Below are positions 1-10,125 of a stretch of 36,373 nucleotides of DNA, piece by piece. Source of the stretch: Penium margaritaceum (taxonomy: Eukaryota; Streptophyta; Zygnematophyceae; Desmidiales; Peniaceae); the NCBI GenBank assembly GCA_023375785.1, contig SZWC01009523.1, positions 1 to 36,373 of the forward strand. Direction: 5' to 3'. The translations under genes were made by a program, and so were the position numbers. Below the pieces are notes generated by a model that did not search any database, had not been told where the DNA came from, and worked only from the letters and a program-made list of their open reading frames with translations. Numbering within the stretch: position 1 is the stretch's first letter; the number at the start of each line of letters is the position of its first letter.

Positions 1-2042
1 TAGTCCGTGGGCTGTGGGAGCCCTCTGGTACACTGGGTAGGCTGCCAGGCTGCCTCCAGCGGGTGGAGCATCACCTCAGGGAACTCTGTCTCCAGCTGGG
101 TCCGCCTCAAGGATCTGCACAAGCATGAACACGGCCGAGTGGTCACAACCAACTGTACAACTGTGTATGACTGACAACATCACAACAAGTTTGACTATCA
201 TTAGCAACACAGTGGCATTACTTCTCAGGCCAGGAGATTGTCTGGGACACGTAGTGTCCCAATTGAAAGGGAGGTGGGGACGAGGGAGAGGGAGAGGGAG
301 AGGGTGTGGATGGACTGCCCTTGGTGGAAGATGCGCCCGGGGTAGGCATCAGAGATGGTGCAGGTGCTGACCCTCGGGGGCACACAATGGCACATCTCGG
401 AGTCATGCATTGAAATGACGAAACCGTTTGGAGACCGGTAGACTGCAATGCGAACGCAAAGGTGGAGTGTGTCGGTTGTGGGCGCTTTCGGTGGATTGTG
501 AGGCCCGCACATCCGAAGCGACCCCAATTTGCTTCACGTCACCCGGGTTGATGGCCTGACGCGGGGGGAGGCAGGAAGGGGGGGGGGGGGGGGGGCGACG
601 CGCTTGGTGTCCACTCACTTTCAGCGGGTTAAAACAATTCAAGTTCCAGGAGAAATATATTTTTATTCTACCACTTGAGCCTCAGTTAAGAAACACCGTA
701 GCACACCATAACACAAGGCACCCTTCGAATTTGGACTCGGGGAGAGAGATGATGCCGTTAAATGCTGTGTTTTGCTCAACCTTGTCCAGCAAGACAAGTT
801 TTGCTTTTTCAACAAAACTTGTCACTTTGCAAATAGTTTTAGGAAAACCTGTGAATTCACACAATGTGCGGTACTCAGCACCATTCCAACTAGGCACATC
901 CAACGAGCCATAGTCGAGTGTGGCACGGTCACTTAGTCCAATACAGTGGGTGTGGATATCGGGCTGAAGGCAACTTAGGACGGATAAGAGGCCAATCACA
1001 AATCCTTTTTCTGCCCCTAGTCTCGCTGTCCAGCGAGACCAGGGGCAGACTAAGAGTTTGAAAACCTGAAATTTAACAACATAAATCTTTTTTAATAGAT
1101 TTATTTTCCTTCTGGTGATGCACATCTTTGTAAAAATGATTGACTGTGGTGGAAGCGTCCCGTCCGCATCGATAGGCACATGTCATCAACCAGTCGGAGG
1201 TCAATCGACGACCAACGGTTGGAAATTTCTCCTAGAAAATGCCTACGACAAGGCCTACAATGAGATATATACTTATGTAAACCCCAAAACCCCCTTTCAA
1301 GAGGAGGAAAATCAATGAGTGTGAATTTTTTATGTGAGAAAATATGGTTATATTACATATTGTTCAAAACTAATTTCCAAGTTTCAACCCATAGGGGCGA
1401 CATTCAAATGATCCTACAAATGGGGGCATGATAACGACGGTGAGCCAAAACTAGGGGCTACTTGGCAATTTCTCAATTTATTTTATCGCCCATGCTCTTA
1501 CGTGACCACGGCTAGAAGGGGAGTTAGTACACTCTTAAAATGAATTTTAACCTTTTTTTAAAACATTATGTAGCAGAAAAATTTGAACCCACTAGCTAGG
1601 TTGTGATACGTGAGGTTTACCACACTAAGGCAAGTGAAGAGGTTGTATTCCTAAAGGAAAGAACAAAATCTTATGACTGTCACAATCATGTTCGAGTGAG
1701 AAGGTGCACATTCATACATAAATGTTTGAGCATTGGTTGGAATCCCATGGGACTTAAGCAATGAATAACTAAAAAAAAAAGGTAGGACGAGTGCAGCGCC
1801 AGGTTGGTGCCACGTGGCTCAATCTTAGGTACCTGGCCTGTGAAAATGGATGGGATGTATTTAGGGTTGGCAACCCTGAATCGCCACGGCTTGGGTCCAA
1901 TGGGCCAATCCACTACGTGGTAGTTTCATATTGTCATGAATGGATTTACTAATACCTTTGTACATTTTAAATATTTCTTTAGACTTAATGTGTACTATGA
2001 AACCCATCTCACACTCTGCATGCAACACTAACACCTTGGGAT

Positions 2043-2044
<2 letters not shown>
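1..2044. other. Unassigned left flank
   Basis: I recognise no gene here. The first 120 bases are GC-rich and open on both strands, but show no known domain and are cut by the window edge. A minus-strand open frame at 682-1179 (165 codons) has no recognisable motif, no clear splice structure and a mixed composition, so I do not call it a gene. From about 1320 the sequence is AT-rich with frequent stops in all frames. It could be old transposon debris or intergenic DNA. Confidence 0.5.
578..595 (+). repeat. Poly-G tract (18 G)
   Basis: An uninterrupted run of 18 G lies just after a G-rich stretch. Homopolymers of this length are prone to sequencing length errors and can form quadruplex structures in single-stranded DNA. 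No gene is attached to it. Confidence 0.9.
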
Positions 2045-2125
<81 letters not shown>

Positions 2126-2148
2126 CTCTCCTCTCTCTCTCTCTCTCT
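2045..2148 (+). repeat. Compound (TC)n/(TATC)n microsatellite
   Basis: About 32 perfect TC units (2045-2108) are followed by four TATC units (2109-2124) and then more TC/CT units with one phase change. An open frame of serine and leucine codons across it is an artefact of the repeat. The compound structure suggests a TATC repeat that arose within a longer TC tract. Long perfect dinucleotide runs of this kind are usually polymorphic. Confidence 0.97.
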
Positions 2149-2605
2149 AATATTTTCCCTCGTACTTTTTTTGTATAGTATGGAATCTTGTGCACGCCTT
2201 GCGTGCAATGTTGATGCCTTGTCTTTTTCACTGGCGTAGCGGCGGCCGATTGATAGCTAGGTTACCTTTTGCTGGATGACGGGTGAATGAGCTATATTGT
2301 TCCGAAAACTGGGCACATGTGACTTGCGCCCAAAAATGTATTACCGCTTTTTTCCTTGTTGTGGGACTAGGTTTGGTGACGGATCACATAAATTCTTGTG
2401 ACAAAATGCACTACAACCTTGAACATTTCCGGAAGGTGCGACATGTTTTTTTTTAGACTTTTTGTAGCGCGTGGAAATGTTTGCCCATCTTTCTGCCGCT
2501 AAGATTGCTTGATCCACCTGGAACTGCATGGATGAAATTTCTAGCTTTTGTATAGGAGGAGCCCACTGGGCTTTGGCTCCGCCAGCGCTCTCCCCCATAC
2601 GCAAA
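2149..2605. other. Unassigned sequence
   Basis: No gene or repeat could be identified. A minus-strand open frame that crosses 2341-2724 is explained in part by the tRNA-like segment downstream. Its translation includes the AGVEPTT string that typically comes from reading a tRNA T-arm backwards. Confidence 0.5.
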
Positions 2606-2683
2606 ACTTCCCCGGCCTTACCCGCACAATACATCCAAGCGGACAGGAATGGCAAGGTCGTCGGTTCGACTCCGGCATGTGCT
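2606..2683 (+). ncRNA. tRNA-like fragment, possible SINE head
   Basis: The segment GTCGGTTCGACTCCGGC at 2660-2676 is a good tRNA T-arm: a five-pair stem including one G-U pair and a TTCGACT loop. It contains a B-box-like GGTTCGACTCC. About 49 bases upstream, near 2613, is a weak A-box-like GGCCTTACCCG, which is the spacing expected of an internal RNA polymerase III promoter. The acceptor stem does not pair well and no anticodon arm is convincing, so it is not an intact tRNA gene. A tRNA-derived SINE or a decayed tRNA gene is the likely origin. Confidence 0.4.
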
Positions 2684-3258
2684 ACAAAAGGTTGAAGTAG
2701 GCCACAAAGATTACGCCAAGACAACCCTCAAAAGTGGGGAAAGATTACACAACAAGAAAGTGGGAATCTGGCTCAGAGAGTCGACAACAACAAAAAAAAG
2801 TGAAGGAGAATGAGGCCATATACAGATGCCTCTCAAGTGTGCATCGCAGGTGCTGGCGACGGTGTAAAAAGTATTGCGGCAAAAGGCAGATTTGCCTAGC
2901 TTTTGCGTATCCGGCATGTACGAAGATGCAAGCGACAACTGCGATCGTGTCATGTGGTCGGTGTTGGGAGGTTTGCGACTTGGCAGTTGCTAAGACTTTG
3001 TTGACCTACAAAGGTCTACAAATTCCTAGAAAGTCCTTCCACTGCTAACTCCACCAATCCTAAAAGAGTACTTTTCACATTGGCATTGTCGACTTCAAAA
3101 GCTAGTTGAACTCCGCTCTTCCCTTTAAAAAATGTTGGAATTCATCATCGCGAGAATGTGAGGGAGCCCATAGCAAACACATTTTCTTCAATTTCAATCG
3201 AAAACTAAATCTTGGCAAAGTCCACCGATCCCGCCAATCCTCCTTCATCACGACCCTT
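2684..3258. other. Unassigned sequence next to the gypsy element
   Basis: No coding domain or repeat is recognisable. It ends with CCCTT at 3254-3258, the probable target-site duplication copy at the 3' end of the gypsy element. This stretch therefore probably represents the DNA into which that element inserted. Confidence 0.5.
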
Positions 3259-3351
3259 TGTTACGCAGAGCGAAACATAGGTGGTTCACAAGGATGAGGT
3301 GCATGAAAATAAACGATCCAAGGGATTGGGATGAATGGATATGTTGTATTA

Positions 3352-3808
3352 CCCTACGAATCTTGATTGTTGATTTTCAAATCCTCAATTTAGGGAATCT
3401 TTATATTCGGGCATGGATTTTTAGAAAATAGTTATTTAGGTGATACTTTGAAATTCGTTGAACGAAACTTGCGGATCCTTAAATTTGTCAACGAGCAGTC
3501 TGGAACACCTCCGACGAGGGGTGTTTCATGCTGCGTCAGTCTGACGCAGCTTGCCTGACGCGGCAGACCGCGTCAGACTGACAAATCTGACGCAGAAGCA
3601 CAGTTCCGCGTCATGCCGCGACGACGTCCTCGGGCCTGAACATCACATTCGAAGTATTTGTTTTCATAATTTTCTTAATTCGACGAAATTTTTGTACCCA
3701 GGTGGTTAGAAGAATTATTTAAGGTGTACTTATGAAATTCGATGTTAAAAGTATTACTGAAAAAAATGACAAAAATTTAATTTTAATCGAATATCAAGAT
3801 CAGTAGGG
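3352..3808. mobile_element. 457-bp TA-flanked inverted-repeat element (MITE-like)
   Basis: The left end CCCTAC..ATCTTGAT is repeated in inverse at the right end (ATCAAGAT..GTAGGG). TA is present on both sides (3350-3351 and 3809-3810). The partner LTR at 8831-9381 lacks this block at the aligned position, so it is a real insertion with an inferred empty site. It has no coding capacity. A TA duplication with short terminal inverted repeats fits a non-autonomous Tc1/mariner or Stowaway-like element, but no autonomous parent is in the window. Its centre holds a cluster of palindromes built on CTGACGC. Confidence 0.8.
3530..3625. repeat. CTGACGC palindrome cluster inside the MITE-like element
   Basis: The perfect 10-base arms GCTGCGTCAG and CTGACGCAGC face each other across one T at 3530-3550. 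A second hairpin has arms CTGACGCGG and CCGCGTCAG with a four-base loop at 3555-3576. Further CTGACGCAG and CCGCGTCA copies follow to about 3620. This GC-rich island contrasts with the AT-rich remainder of the element. It might be a foldback core, a protein-binding repeat cluster or a small nested insertion. Confidence 0.85.
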
Positions 3809-4268
3809 TAAGTAGTAAATGTACTTCAATGACAAGGGTCAAGTAAATCGAGCACATGCATGGAATGTCGAGAATCATAATGATGTATATGTTGGGTCCT
3901 CTCGGTTCGAGCTAAGACGCATACGAGGTCACGCCGTGACTGGCTTCTTTGAGAAGCTCTGCAAAGGAGTCAGGGGGCTTCGAGAACATCGAGGAGTGAT
4001 TTGAAAAAATTCCAGTACCGTCGAGAAGTCATCTGAATAATATCAAAACATCGATATAGTTTGTTATTATTCTCTCAACCATCCTGGAAAGTGGTCAAAT
4101 TAGTTAGAACCCTCTGGAACGGAACACCGAAGGTCAGAGCAGGTGGCCAAATTTCCCTAGGCCGATCGGCATAAAAATACCTAGCTCACCGTATTGTGGG
4201 CCAGAAATGTAATGACAAACATGTCCATTTGCGAAGTTCAGAAACTCATGTACGTAAGGGACGTAACA

Positions 4269-4282
4269 CTTCTCCCCCTTTT
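4269..4282 (-). promoter_or_regulatory. Gypsy-1 polypurine tract
   Basis: On the minus strand the 14 bases immediately before the 3' LTR are all purines (AAAAGGGGGAGAAG). In LTR retrotransposons this RNase H-resistant tract primes plus-strand DNA synthesis. Its exact abutment to the LTR start supports the LTR boundary. Confidence 0.9.
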
Positions 4283-4599
4283 AGTCGTGACTTCCCAGCA
4301 TGTTAGCAGACGAAGGCCGGTGACGGTGATAGTAGCCATCGATCATGCAATCAATGTCTCGGAGAATGTTGTAAGGCTCCCTATGTAACCAGATACTCGG
4401 TTATTTTTCCATGGCGTCAATGTCTTATTTTTTACCGCATATCCCCGTCTACTTGAATAGAAGGTGGGGGTGCAACCTATTTGCCGAGGAAGTTCGTACT
4501 AGGCTGCTGGTAGTTCTTGGGCTTGCTCATGTGGAAAACACAATGGATCGCCATGTTGTTAAGCAAGCAAATTCGAGCAACAACAGGGGTTTAAATTTT

Positions 4600-5469
4600 C
4601 TCTATTTCATATGGTCCCAACCTGCGGAGTTTGAGCTTCACAAAGTCATGCCCTTGGATATTTTCTGTTTGTGGAGCCAAGGAGCCCACGACTTCTAGCA
4701 CTGAACACGTCATCACTACGATGTTGGTTGGCCGCTCATTCACATGTGCTTGTGTCTTTGTAAGAGCTTGTCACTTTTCCTCCCAAACACTAGAGAAGTC
4801 CCCGTGGTGGATATCGTTTGTGGGAATGTTGCGCTGACTCTGCAATCCAACCGGTGTGGTAGGAAGGTTTCCATAGACCACTTTGAGCGGAAATTTGCCC
4901 ATTGCGGTGGAAGTGGCAGAATTTTATGCAAGTTCAGCGGTCGGTAGTTTGGCTGCCCAATCAATGCCGAGTGGCTTGCATAAAGCGCGGAGAAGTTGTA
5001 CGAGTACCAGATTGTTCTCTTGTCTGTTTGATGATGGAACGCAGTAGATAGCTGGATCCGACTGTCGTGACATGTCATCATTCTACATTAAAAATGGCTA
5101 GTGAGGAGGTCGTCTCTCATGGTGGTGAATGTATATGATACATTGAGAAACCAAATGATCTGGTTCATAAACAGCTGTGCTTTCCCTTCTACATTGACAT
5201 TGGTTTTCGTGGTGTCATATTTTAGAATGTTTGTCCACCACCACTAGTATGTTATCATCTCCCTCGAGAGTGGCAGGCAATCTCATCACGAAGTCCATAC
5301 TGATGTCGATCCATGGCTTTGCCAAAATAGGGAGTGGTCGGAGTAGACCTAGTATTCTCGTGCGACAAAATCTCTTCCATTGAAAGGTGTCACATAATTT
5401 GTAAAAGGTCACCATGTTGGTCTTCATCTTACCTCGCAAGTAGTGCATCGCCAGCTTCTTCAGTGTCAT
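4600..5469 (-). pseudogene. Gypsy-1 integrase remnant
   Basis: In the living element this enzyme inserted the cDNA into chromosomes. The frame at 5469-5215 contains the zinc-binding region tail and the start of the catalytic core: RPLPILAKPWIDISMDFVMRLP, with D as the first catalytic residue, then ILVVVDKHSKI. The frame at 5081-4740 continues with DSRIQLSTAFHHQTD, the late core motif. A frameshift near 5000 moves the downstream similarity to another frame, which reads LLRALCKPLGIDWAAKLPTAEL-like sequence and then VVYGNLP. Stops and gaps between 5215 and 5081 remove part of the core. A C-terminal segment ending LGPYEIEK near 4600 resembles the usual SH3-like tail. Confidence 0.85.
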
Positions 5470-5579
5470 GTCCTTGACAAGTGTCCACCTGGACCGGTGT
5501 CATGACTTGCCTCCAATAGCATTTGTTGTAGTCCCTCATTCAGTCGGACGAAGACCGGGCAAATGAATTGTCGTTGTCA

Positions 5580-6523
5580 CTAGGGGTCATCAAAACAGAA
5601 CTTAGTTATCGTACCTGCCAAACTTCTCGTAACCCTTTGCAAGCAGCCTTGAGGGGTACGGGTCTCGTTCGGCGAATAGCATACTGACCTCAGCCATCCG
5701 ATCTGGTCATAGACATCCGTTACATTTGTTTTTCCAGGTCTGCACTCTTTGTCGTAGTCGAAGTTGGAATCGAGGAACTTCATCCATTGAGTTTGTTGGC
5801 AGCTCAGAGTTGGTTGAGGCTTGAGATATTTCAGTGTGTGGTGAACAATGCATCGCCAGCATTCCAAGTAGTACTTCCAAAATTTGAATGCATGCACGAC
5901 CATGAGCATTTCTATTTCGTGCACTGAGTTGTTGATTTCTAGCCCGTGTATTTTTCACGACATATACACAACCGGTCGTTCTCCACCACCATTGTCTTGG
6001 AGGAGAACAGCTCCGATGGCCCGATCAGACGTGTGAGTGGCCATGATGTAGTCCATAGTAGGATCTTCCAATCGTAAAGCTGGTGCTGAGGGTGTGATTG
6101 TACTTGCAGAGATGTCCATTGTGCTCCTCCAAGGTGGGGCTGTACAATAGGATGTTGTCAAGGTACAAAACACCCTAAACCATCCCCTGTAAATGTTTTG
6201 GGGGCATTTTAAAGTCCAAACAACATGACCAAGAATAGGAAGTGACCGTATCTGGTGGGGAATGCTATCTTTTTGCTATCCTTATCAGGTACACAGATCT
6301 GATGATAGTTGTTGTGTGACTAGATGTCGCTGAAAATTTGGGCCTCGCACTGTTGGTCAAAAGGTTTCTCCGCTTGCGGAATAGGGTAGCAGTTCTTGAT
6401 AGTGATGTTCTTCAACACTCGATAGTCCGTGCACATCCAAAACTCTCCTCGTTTCCTTTTCACAAAAAGCACAGGTGGTTCATAGGATGATGTGGGAGGG
6501 CTGATGAACCCTTCACTGAGCAT
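5580..6523 (-). pseudogene. Gypsy-1 reverse transcriptase and RNase H remnant
   Basis: This part of pol copied element RNA into DNA. The frame 6523-6320 holds the gypsy fingers motif: GFISPPTSSYEPPVLFVKRK, then MCTDYRVLKNITIKNCYPIP. Beyond a stop, the strand reads HQI.VPDKDSKKIAFPTRYGHFLFLVMLFGL, the classic palm segment. The YVDD-type catalytic box should follow but falls in a damaged stretch near 6180. RNase H follows: ATHTSDRAIGAVLLQD near 6040 and HEIEMLMVVHAFKFWKYYLE from 5924, ending in RPGKTNVTDVYDQ near 5700. Several stops and frameshifts make it non-functional. Confidence 0.92.
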
Positions 6524-7129
6524 CTTGTCCTACTGCTTCAAAAGTTTGATCAACTTGTGATCACTTATCTAAGGGGTATTTTTTACTTTCATTCTACTAC
6601 CTTGCTTCAATTTTATCCGGTTGTCAATGTTTCACTGCAAATATAACTCTTGGGACAGTTCCTCAAAACAAACCCTTCTAACTCGTCGACAATTGCTACA
6701 AACTCCTCTTAAACGGCTACCAAATTCTCAGTTGGTGAGGCCAATGTTGGTCTTCTTGGCAGCTGCAAATTCCTCCGCTTCCCCTCTCCACATGGACAAC
6801 CACACTTGAGCTCCACTACTTATATATCTCTTGGCCATGTCCAAAGATATCATTTGGCACTTTGCGACTGATGCAACTTCCTCTACTACTTTCACCTCCG
6901 CTGCTTCTTGGAACCGCCGCTAGGTCATGGGTCGCTCGACCAGAGGCAGATCACGTTTTTTACCATTAATGGTAATGTAGACTTCTCTGCTTCTCTACTC
7001 CACCTGTGCATTGTGCCCATACAAGAAATCTTGCTCGAGGATGCTTTCATGGTCACTCATTGGGCACGTCCTCTATACTATTTCATCGTTCATATCTCCA
7101 ATTTGTAGTTGGAGAGGTTTGTAAAGTAA

Positions 7130-7262
7130 AAAAAAAAAATAGTTGTTCATTGACGGGCTTTATCTCAAATACCCCTGGTTTGGTCTGCAAACCAAGCTTC
7201 CAAACAATTTCTTTGTTGAGGAAACTGTAAGAATTCCTCAATCCAAGAGTGCTAGTACTGTT
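7130..7262 (-). pseudogene. Gypsy-1 aspartic protease remnant
   Basis: The minus strand reads ALLD, a stop, then G at 7243-7235, where an active protease would have LLDSG. The serine codon has become TGA at 7240-7238. After a one-base shift the sequence continues SFLNKEIVWKLGLQTKPG, typical of the protease just after its active site. The enzyme would have cut the gag-pol polyprotein. It lies between gag and reverse transcriptase, as in other gypsy elements. Confidence 0.7.
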
Positions 7263-7479
7263 CTGCGACTTCTACACCCCCTTAGTTGTACTTTTAGCAC
7301 TATCGTTAGTCGGTCATCCTTGTACCTCTTGTGGAACTTTGCCATTCCAGAAACCCTTGTCTTCAATGATGTGTAGCTCAGATGGGCAACCAGTCATTGC
7401 AGGTATTTTGACTGGACAGGAGCCTTGTTGTCTACTTTTTCCCTTTGCCATTTCATGAATCCTCGTATTTCTGTGTGGC

Positions 7480-8700
7480 TTGCCCCCATTTTGCTTTGTT
7501 GATGGCGCTTTTAAAAATCACGCGAGACATGACCAAGTTTCTTACAAGTCAAGAGGAGCCACTGATTGCATTGATTGACAGCATCAATTTGAATCAGAGA
7601 TGAGGTTTTTTCCTACTATGACTTTCCTCAAGCATGGTACGATTTATGGATTTGGGGTTGCCAGTCGTTGGATTCTTCCATCTGAATGTTGTAGTCAGCG
7701 ATGTGGATGCAATCGGAAGCTAGGATCATTCGATGAAGGTTGTTCTAGATGCGAAAAATGACGATTTCTCACCCAATATCTAGCTTGAGGCCGTTGTTAT
7801 AGCATACACAGAGTTCATCATAGATAAGATCGCTGCTAGTGATGATTTTACAGAAATGCCCTGTATATTCTACCACGTTGGACTGCTGACGCAGGCGTTG
7901 AAATCTATATCATGCATCGGACTTCTTCTTCAGTTTTCCAAAGTGGAAGAGGGTTTCACGTACAAAATAGTTCCACATTTCCGGTGCAATGAACAATTCC
8001 TGTCACGTCAGATTTATCTTCTCGATACGTAGTACGCCTATCGTCGATGATGTGAGAGCGATCACGTGGACCCTTGATCTGGCTCCATCAATCTCCTGCT
8101 GTTATTATATGGTCCTTCAACCGGACCACCAAGTCGTGCCAAACAAAAGTGAGGCCGCGAGGTCAGTATTTTTTCTGTCGTTATTGACCCCAACAGTGGT
8201 AAAGTACGCCTCCAAACTCATCAGCCACATCCTGACCGTTGGTCCCTTCAAGTTTGCGAGACTGTACGGCTGTAGAAGTACCGTTCAAATCTGGGATTCA
8301 CTCGAGAGTTAGATATTTCTCTCGATGAGCACTGTTTTGCATCCTCAGGACATCCGAAGCTCCTCACTTATTGCATTGAGTTATTGGAGCAGATGGGTGT
8401 TGTGGCTCTCAAGTCTCAAAAACGTCTGGTACAATCTTCATGAATGTGGGCTTGTCAGGTGATGCCTCCCATCATGCCATATGTTGGCCCGACGGGCAGC
8501 AGCAGGGGCGAACAATTTGCCAAACCTGATGGTTCTGTCAACGGGTTGGCCGTCGGGTTTGTCGGTGTTGTGCCATATGCTACAAAAGTTACACCTGCTG
8601 TCTGGCTTACTTGGGGAAGGTCGTTGTTTGGGTGCTGTTCATCCTCCATCACCGGAGTATTTTCCGTTGGCTTCTGCTAGTCAACTTTTGCGCGCGCTCC
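7480..8700 (-). pseudogene. Gypsy-1 gag remnant
   Basis: Gag would have formed the particle and bound RNA. Near 8000-7800 the minus strand reads RFQRLRQQSNVVEYTGHFCKI, then DELCVCYNNGLKLDIG, the Retrotrans_gag domain pattern. Near 7540 a CKKLGHVSRDF string looks like a zinc knuckle that has lost its last cysteine. The frame at 8652-8455 is probably the N-terminal linker, rich in proline and asparagine. Numerous stops separate these blocks. Confidence 0.7.
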
Positions 8701-8815
8701 GTTCGCCATTGTTGTTCCAAGGTTTGTGAGCTTTTGAATGGTGGACATACACTCAAGAATCGTGCGAGATTGTCGCCTGGTATTAAATGTGTTGGTTGTC
8801 TCTCTATCATCACTA

Positions 8816-8828
8816 CGCTATGATACCA
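8816..8828 (-). promoter_or_regulatory. Gypsy-1 primer-binding site (initiator tRNA-Met 3' end)
   Basis: Two bases inside the 5' LTR the minus strand reads TGGTATCATAGCG. The plant initiator tRNA-Met 3' end would require TGGTATCAGAGC, a difference of one base over the first twelve. This is the conventional primer of many plant LTR retrotransposons. It fixes the orientation and the LTR end at 8831. Confidence 0.88.
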
Positions 8829-8830
8829 AA

Positions 8831-9381
8831 TGTTACACCAAGTGAAATGTACGTGCTTTACAGGGATGGGGTGTACAGCAATAGAAAATCCGAGGGATTG
8901 GGATAAACGGATAAATTGTACTAAGCAGTAAGTTTATTTTGATGACAAGTGTCAAGTGAATCGAGCACATATATACAATGACAAAATCAGAATGAGGCAT
9001 GTGTTGGTCCTCGGCATTCAAGCTGAGCAACGTGTGCGAGGGTGCACCGTGAGTGGCTCATTCAAGAAGCTATGCAAAGAAGTCCGGGGGCTTCAAGAAT
9101 ATTGAGGCGCGGTTTTAGAGAATTTCAGTGCCCTGAAGAAGTTGACCGAACAATATCAAAACATCGATATAGTTTGCGATGATTTTTTCCACCAATGTGA
9201 AAATTGGTCGCAAAAGTTAGAACCTTCTAGAACGGAACACCAAGGGTTGGGGCAGTTGGTCAACATGCCCACAACCGATAAGTGTAAAAATCCTGAGGTC
9301 GATGCCCCATGGGCCATGAATGTAATGACAAAAATGCCCACTCGCAGAATTTAGGGACACATGTGCGTTAGGGACGCAACA
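8831..9381 (-). repeat. Gypsy-1 5' LTR
   Basis: 551 bases, bounded by TGTTAC at the low-coordinate end and GCAACA at the high end, homologous to 3259-4268. The element's promoter should lie here, but I could not identify a clear TATA box. The primer site follows directly, and the outside flank CCCTC is the target duplication copy. Confidence 0.92.
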
Positions 9382-9645
9382 CCCTCAACCAATGCATTTA
9401 TTCTAAATTTGGAGGAGTGACAATATCCAAAAAAGACGAGACATCCACGATTTGCACATTAATAACACCATATCCAAATTCATAGTTTTTATGCACATTA
9501 ATAATGCCATATTTAGCAAGCATACAAAAAACCACGTTATATCCAGAATTATTCAGTATGTCAATGCCTCATGTAACCTAGTGTCAACATGCTGACGTCG
9601 ATAGAAATTGAAGCAAATTCACAGTCCTCTCTGCAAAGGAGTTTG
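9382..9645. other. Unassigned flank after the gypsy element
   Basis: AT-rich. It contains two near copies of GCACATTAATAAYRCCATAT at about 9455 and 9493. No gene or known element is recognised. Confidence 0.5.
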
Positions 9646-10125
9646 TGACGTTCCTGGAAAGGGTTTGCAAAAGGTCTTAATGGGGCAGTTCTAAAAAATC
9701 CCATGCATTGAAAGGGATCCTAGTGGACCTTGCTATGGCGGGGCCTTGTACGAGCCCGCGCAAAGACAAAACCCTATAACCATGAGTGTAATTTGGGGAT
9801 TGGTCTGAAAGCGCTTTGCATTGATCGACATGGGTATAATTCTCCAAAACATATGGAAAATGATTTTTTCTTGATTGTAATTGACCTATTTCCCTTCTTA
9901 TCTTTTTTCTACTCGGAAATAATCATTTGCAGATGTAGGTTTTCATATTTGCCTGGGCTCTGCCCTTGCAAACATAAAAACCTTACATCCACAAATGGAA
10001 ATTTGTGAGTAAAAAAAAAGAAAAAAAGGCTAACATCTTGATCATAATTCTCAAGACGACGAAGGTGACACATCACCACCTCCCTTTTTTTTTATGGACG
10101 ACTCATGTCGTCGATCGCGCATGGC
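9646..10125 (+). repeat. Dispersed direct repeat, copy R1
   Basis: The core at about 9655-9805 aligns by eye with 10667-10850 and 11903-12090. The shared string is like CCATGCATTGAAAGGGATCC, followed by a GGCCTTG or AAGGCCT block and then AAAACCCT. A looser similarity continues to about 10125, including GGTGACACAT and a GATCGCGCATGG-like end also seen near 12300. No protein is encoded. The core has imperfect dyad symmetry, so it may be an old non-autonomous transposon. Confidence 0.65.

Larger units (their letters stand above)
3259..4268 (-). repeat. Gypsy-1 3' LTR, interrupted by an inverted-repeat insertion
   Basis: This aligns along its length with the 5' LTR at 8831-9381. Shared stretches include ATATCAAAACATCGATATAG and GAACGGAACACC. 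Both LTRs begin and end with TGTTAC/GTAACA-type inverted termini. The LTR is 1010 bases, and removing the 457-base insertion plus one TA target copy leaves 551, the same as the partner LTR. The two LTRs differ at many positions, roughly a quarter by eye, so the insertion is old. Confidence 0.92.
3259..9381 (-). mobile_element. Ty3/gypsy LTR retrotransposon (Gypsy-1), full-length but inactive
   Basis: This is an almost structurally complete Ty3/gypsy element read on the minus strand. Order from its 5' end: LTR (9381-8831), primer-binding site (8828-8816), gag (about 8700-7480), protease (about 7260-7130), reverse transcriptase and RNase H (6523-5580), integrase (5469 to about 4600), polypurine tract (4282-4269) and 3' LTR (4268-3259). 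That gene order, with integrase last, is diagnostic of Ty3/gypsy rather than Ty1/copia. Flanking bases are CCCTC at 9382-9386 and CCCTT at 3254-3258, a five-base target duplication with one later change. All coding parts contain stops and frameshifts. Without the insertion in its 3' LTR the element would be about 5.7 kb, a usual gypsy length. Confidence 0.93.

Noticed and set aside
682..1179. 165-codon minus-strand frame as a host gene
   Set aside because: No motif, no homologue recognised, and its length is compatible with chance in this composition.
1940..2239. Open frame of alternating serine and leucine
   Set aside because: It is only the translation of the TC/TATC microsatellite.
2341..2724. 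127-codon minus-strand open frame as a gene
   Set aside because: Its AGVEPTT string is the reverse reading of a tRNA T-arm, and no protein domain is visible.
3259..9381. Integrated pararetrovirus or retrovirus with an envelope gene
   Set aside because: Two LTRs, a tRNA primer site, a polypurine tract and an integrase are present, and there is no movement-protein or envelope-like frame. An ordinary Ty3/gypsy element explains all parts.
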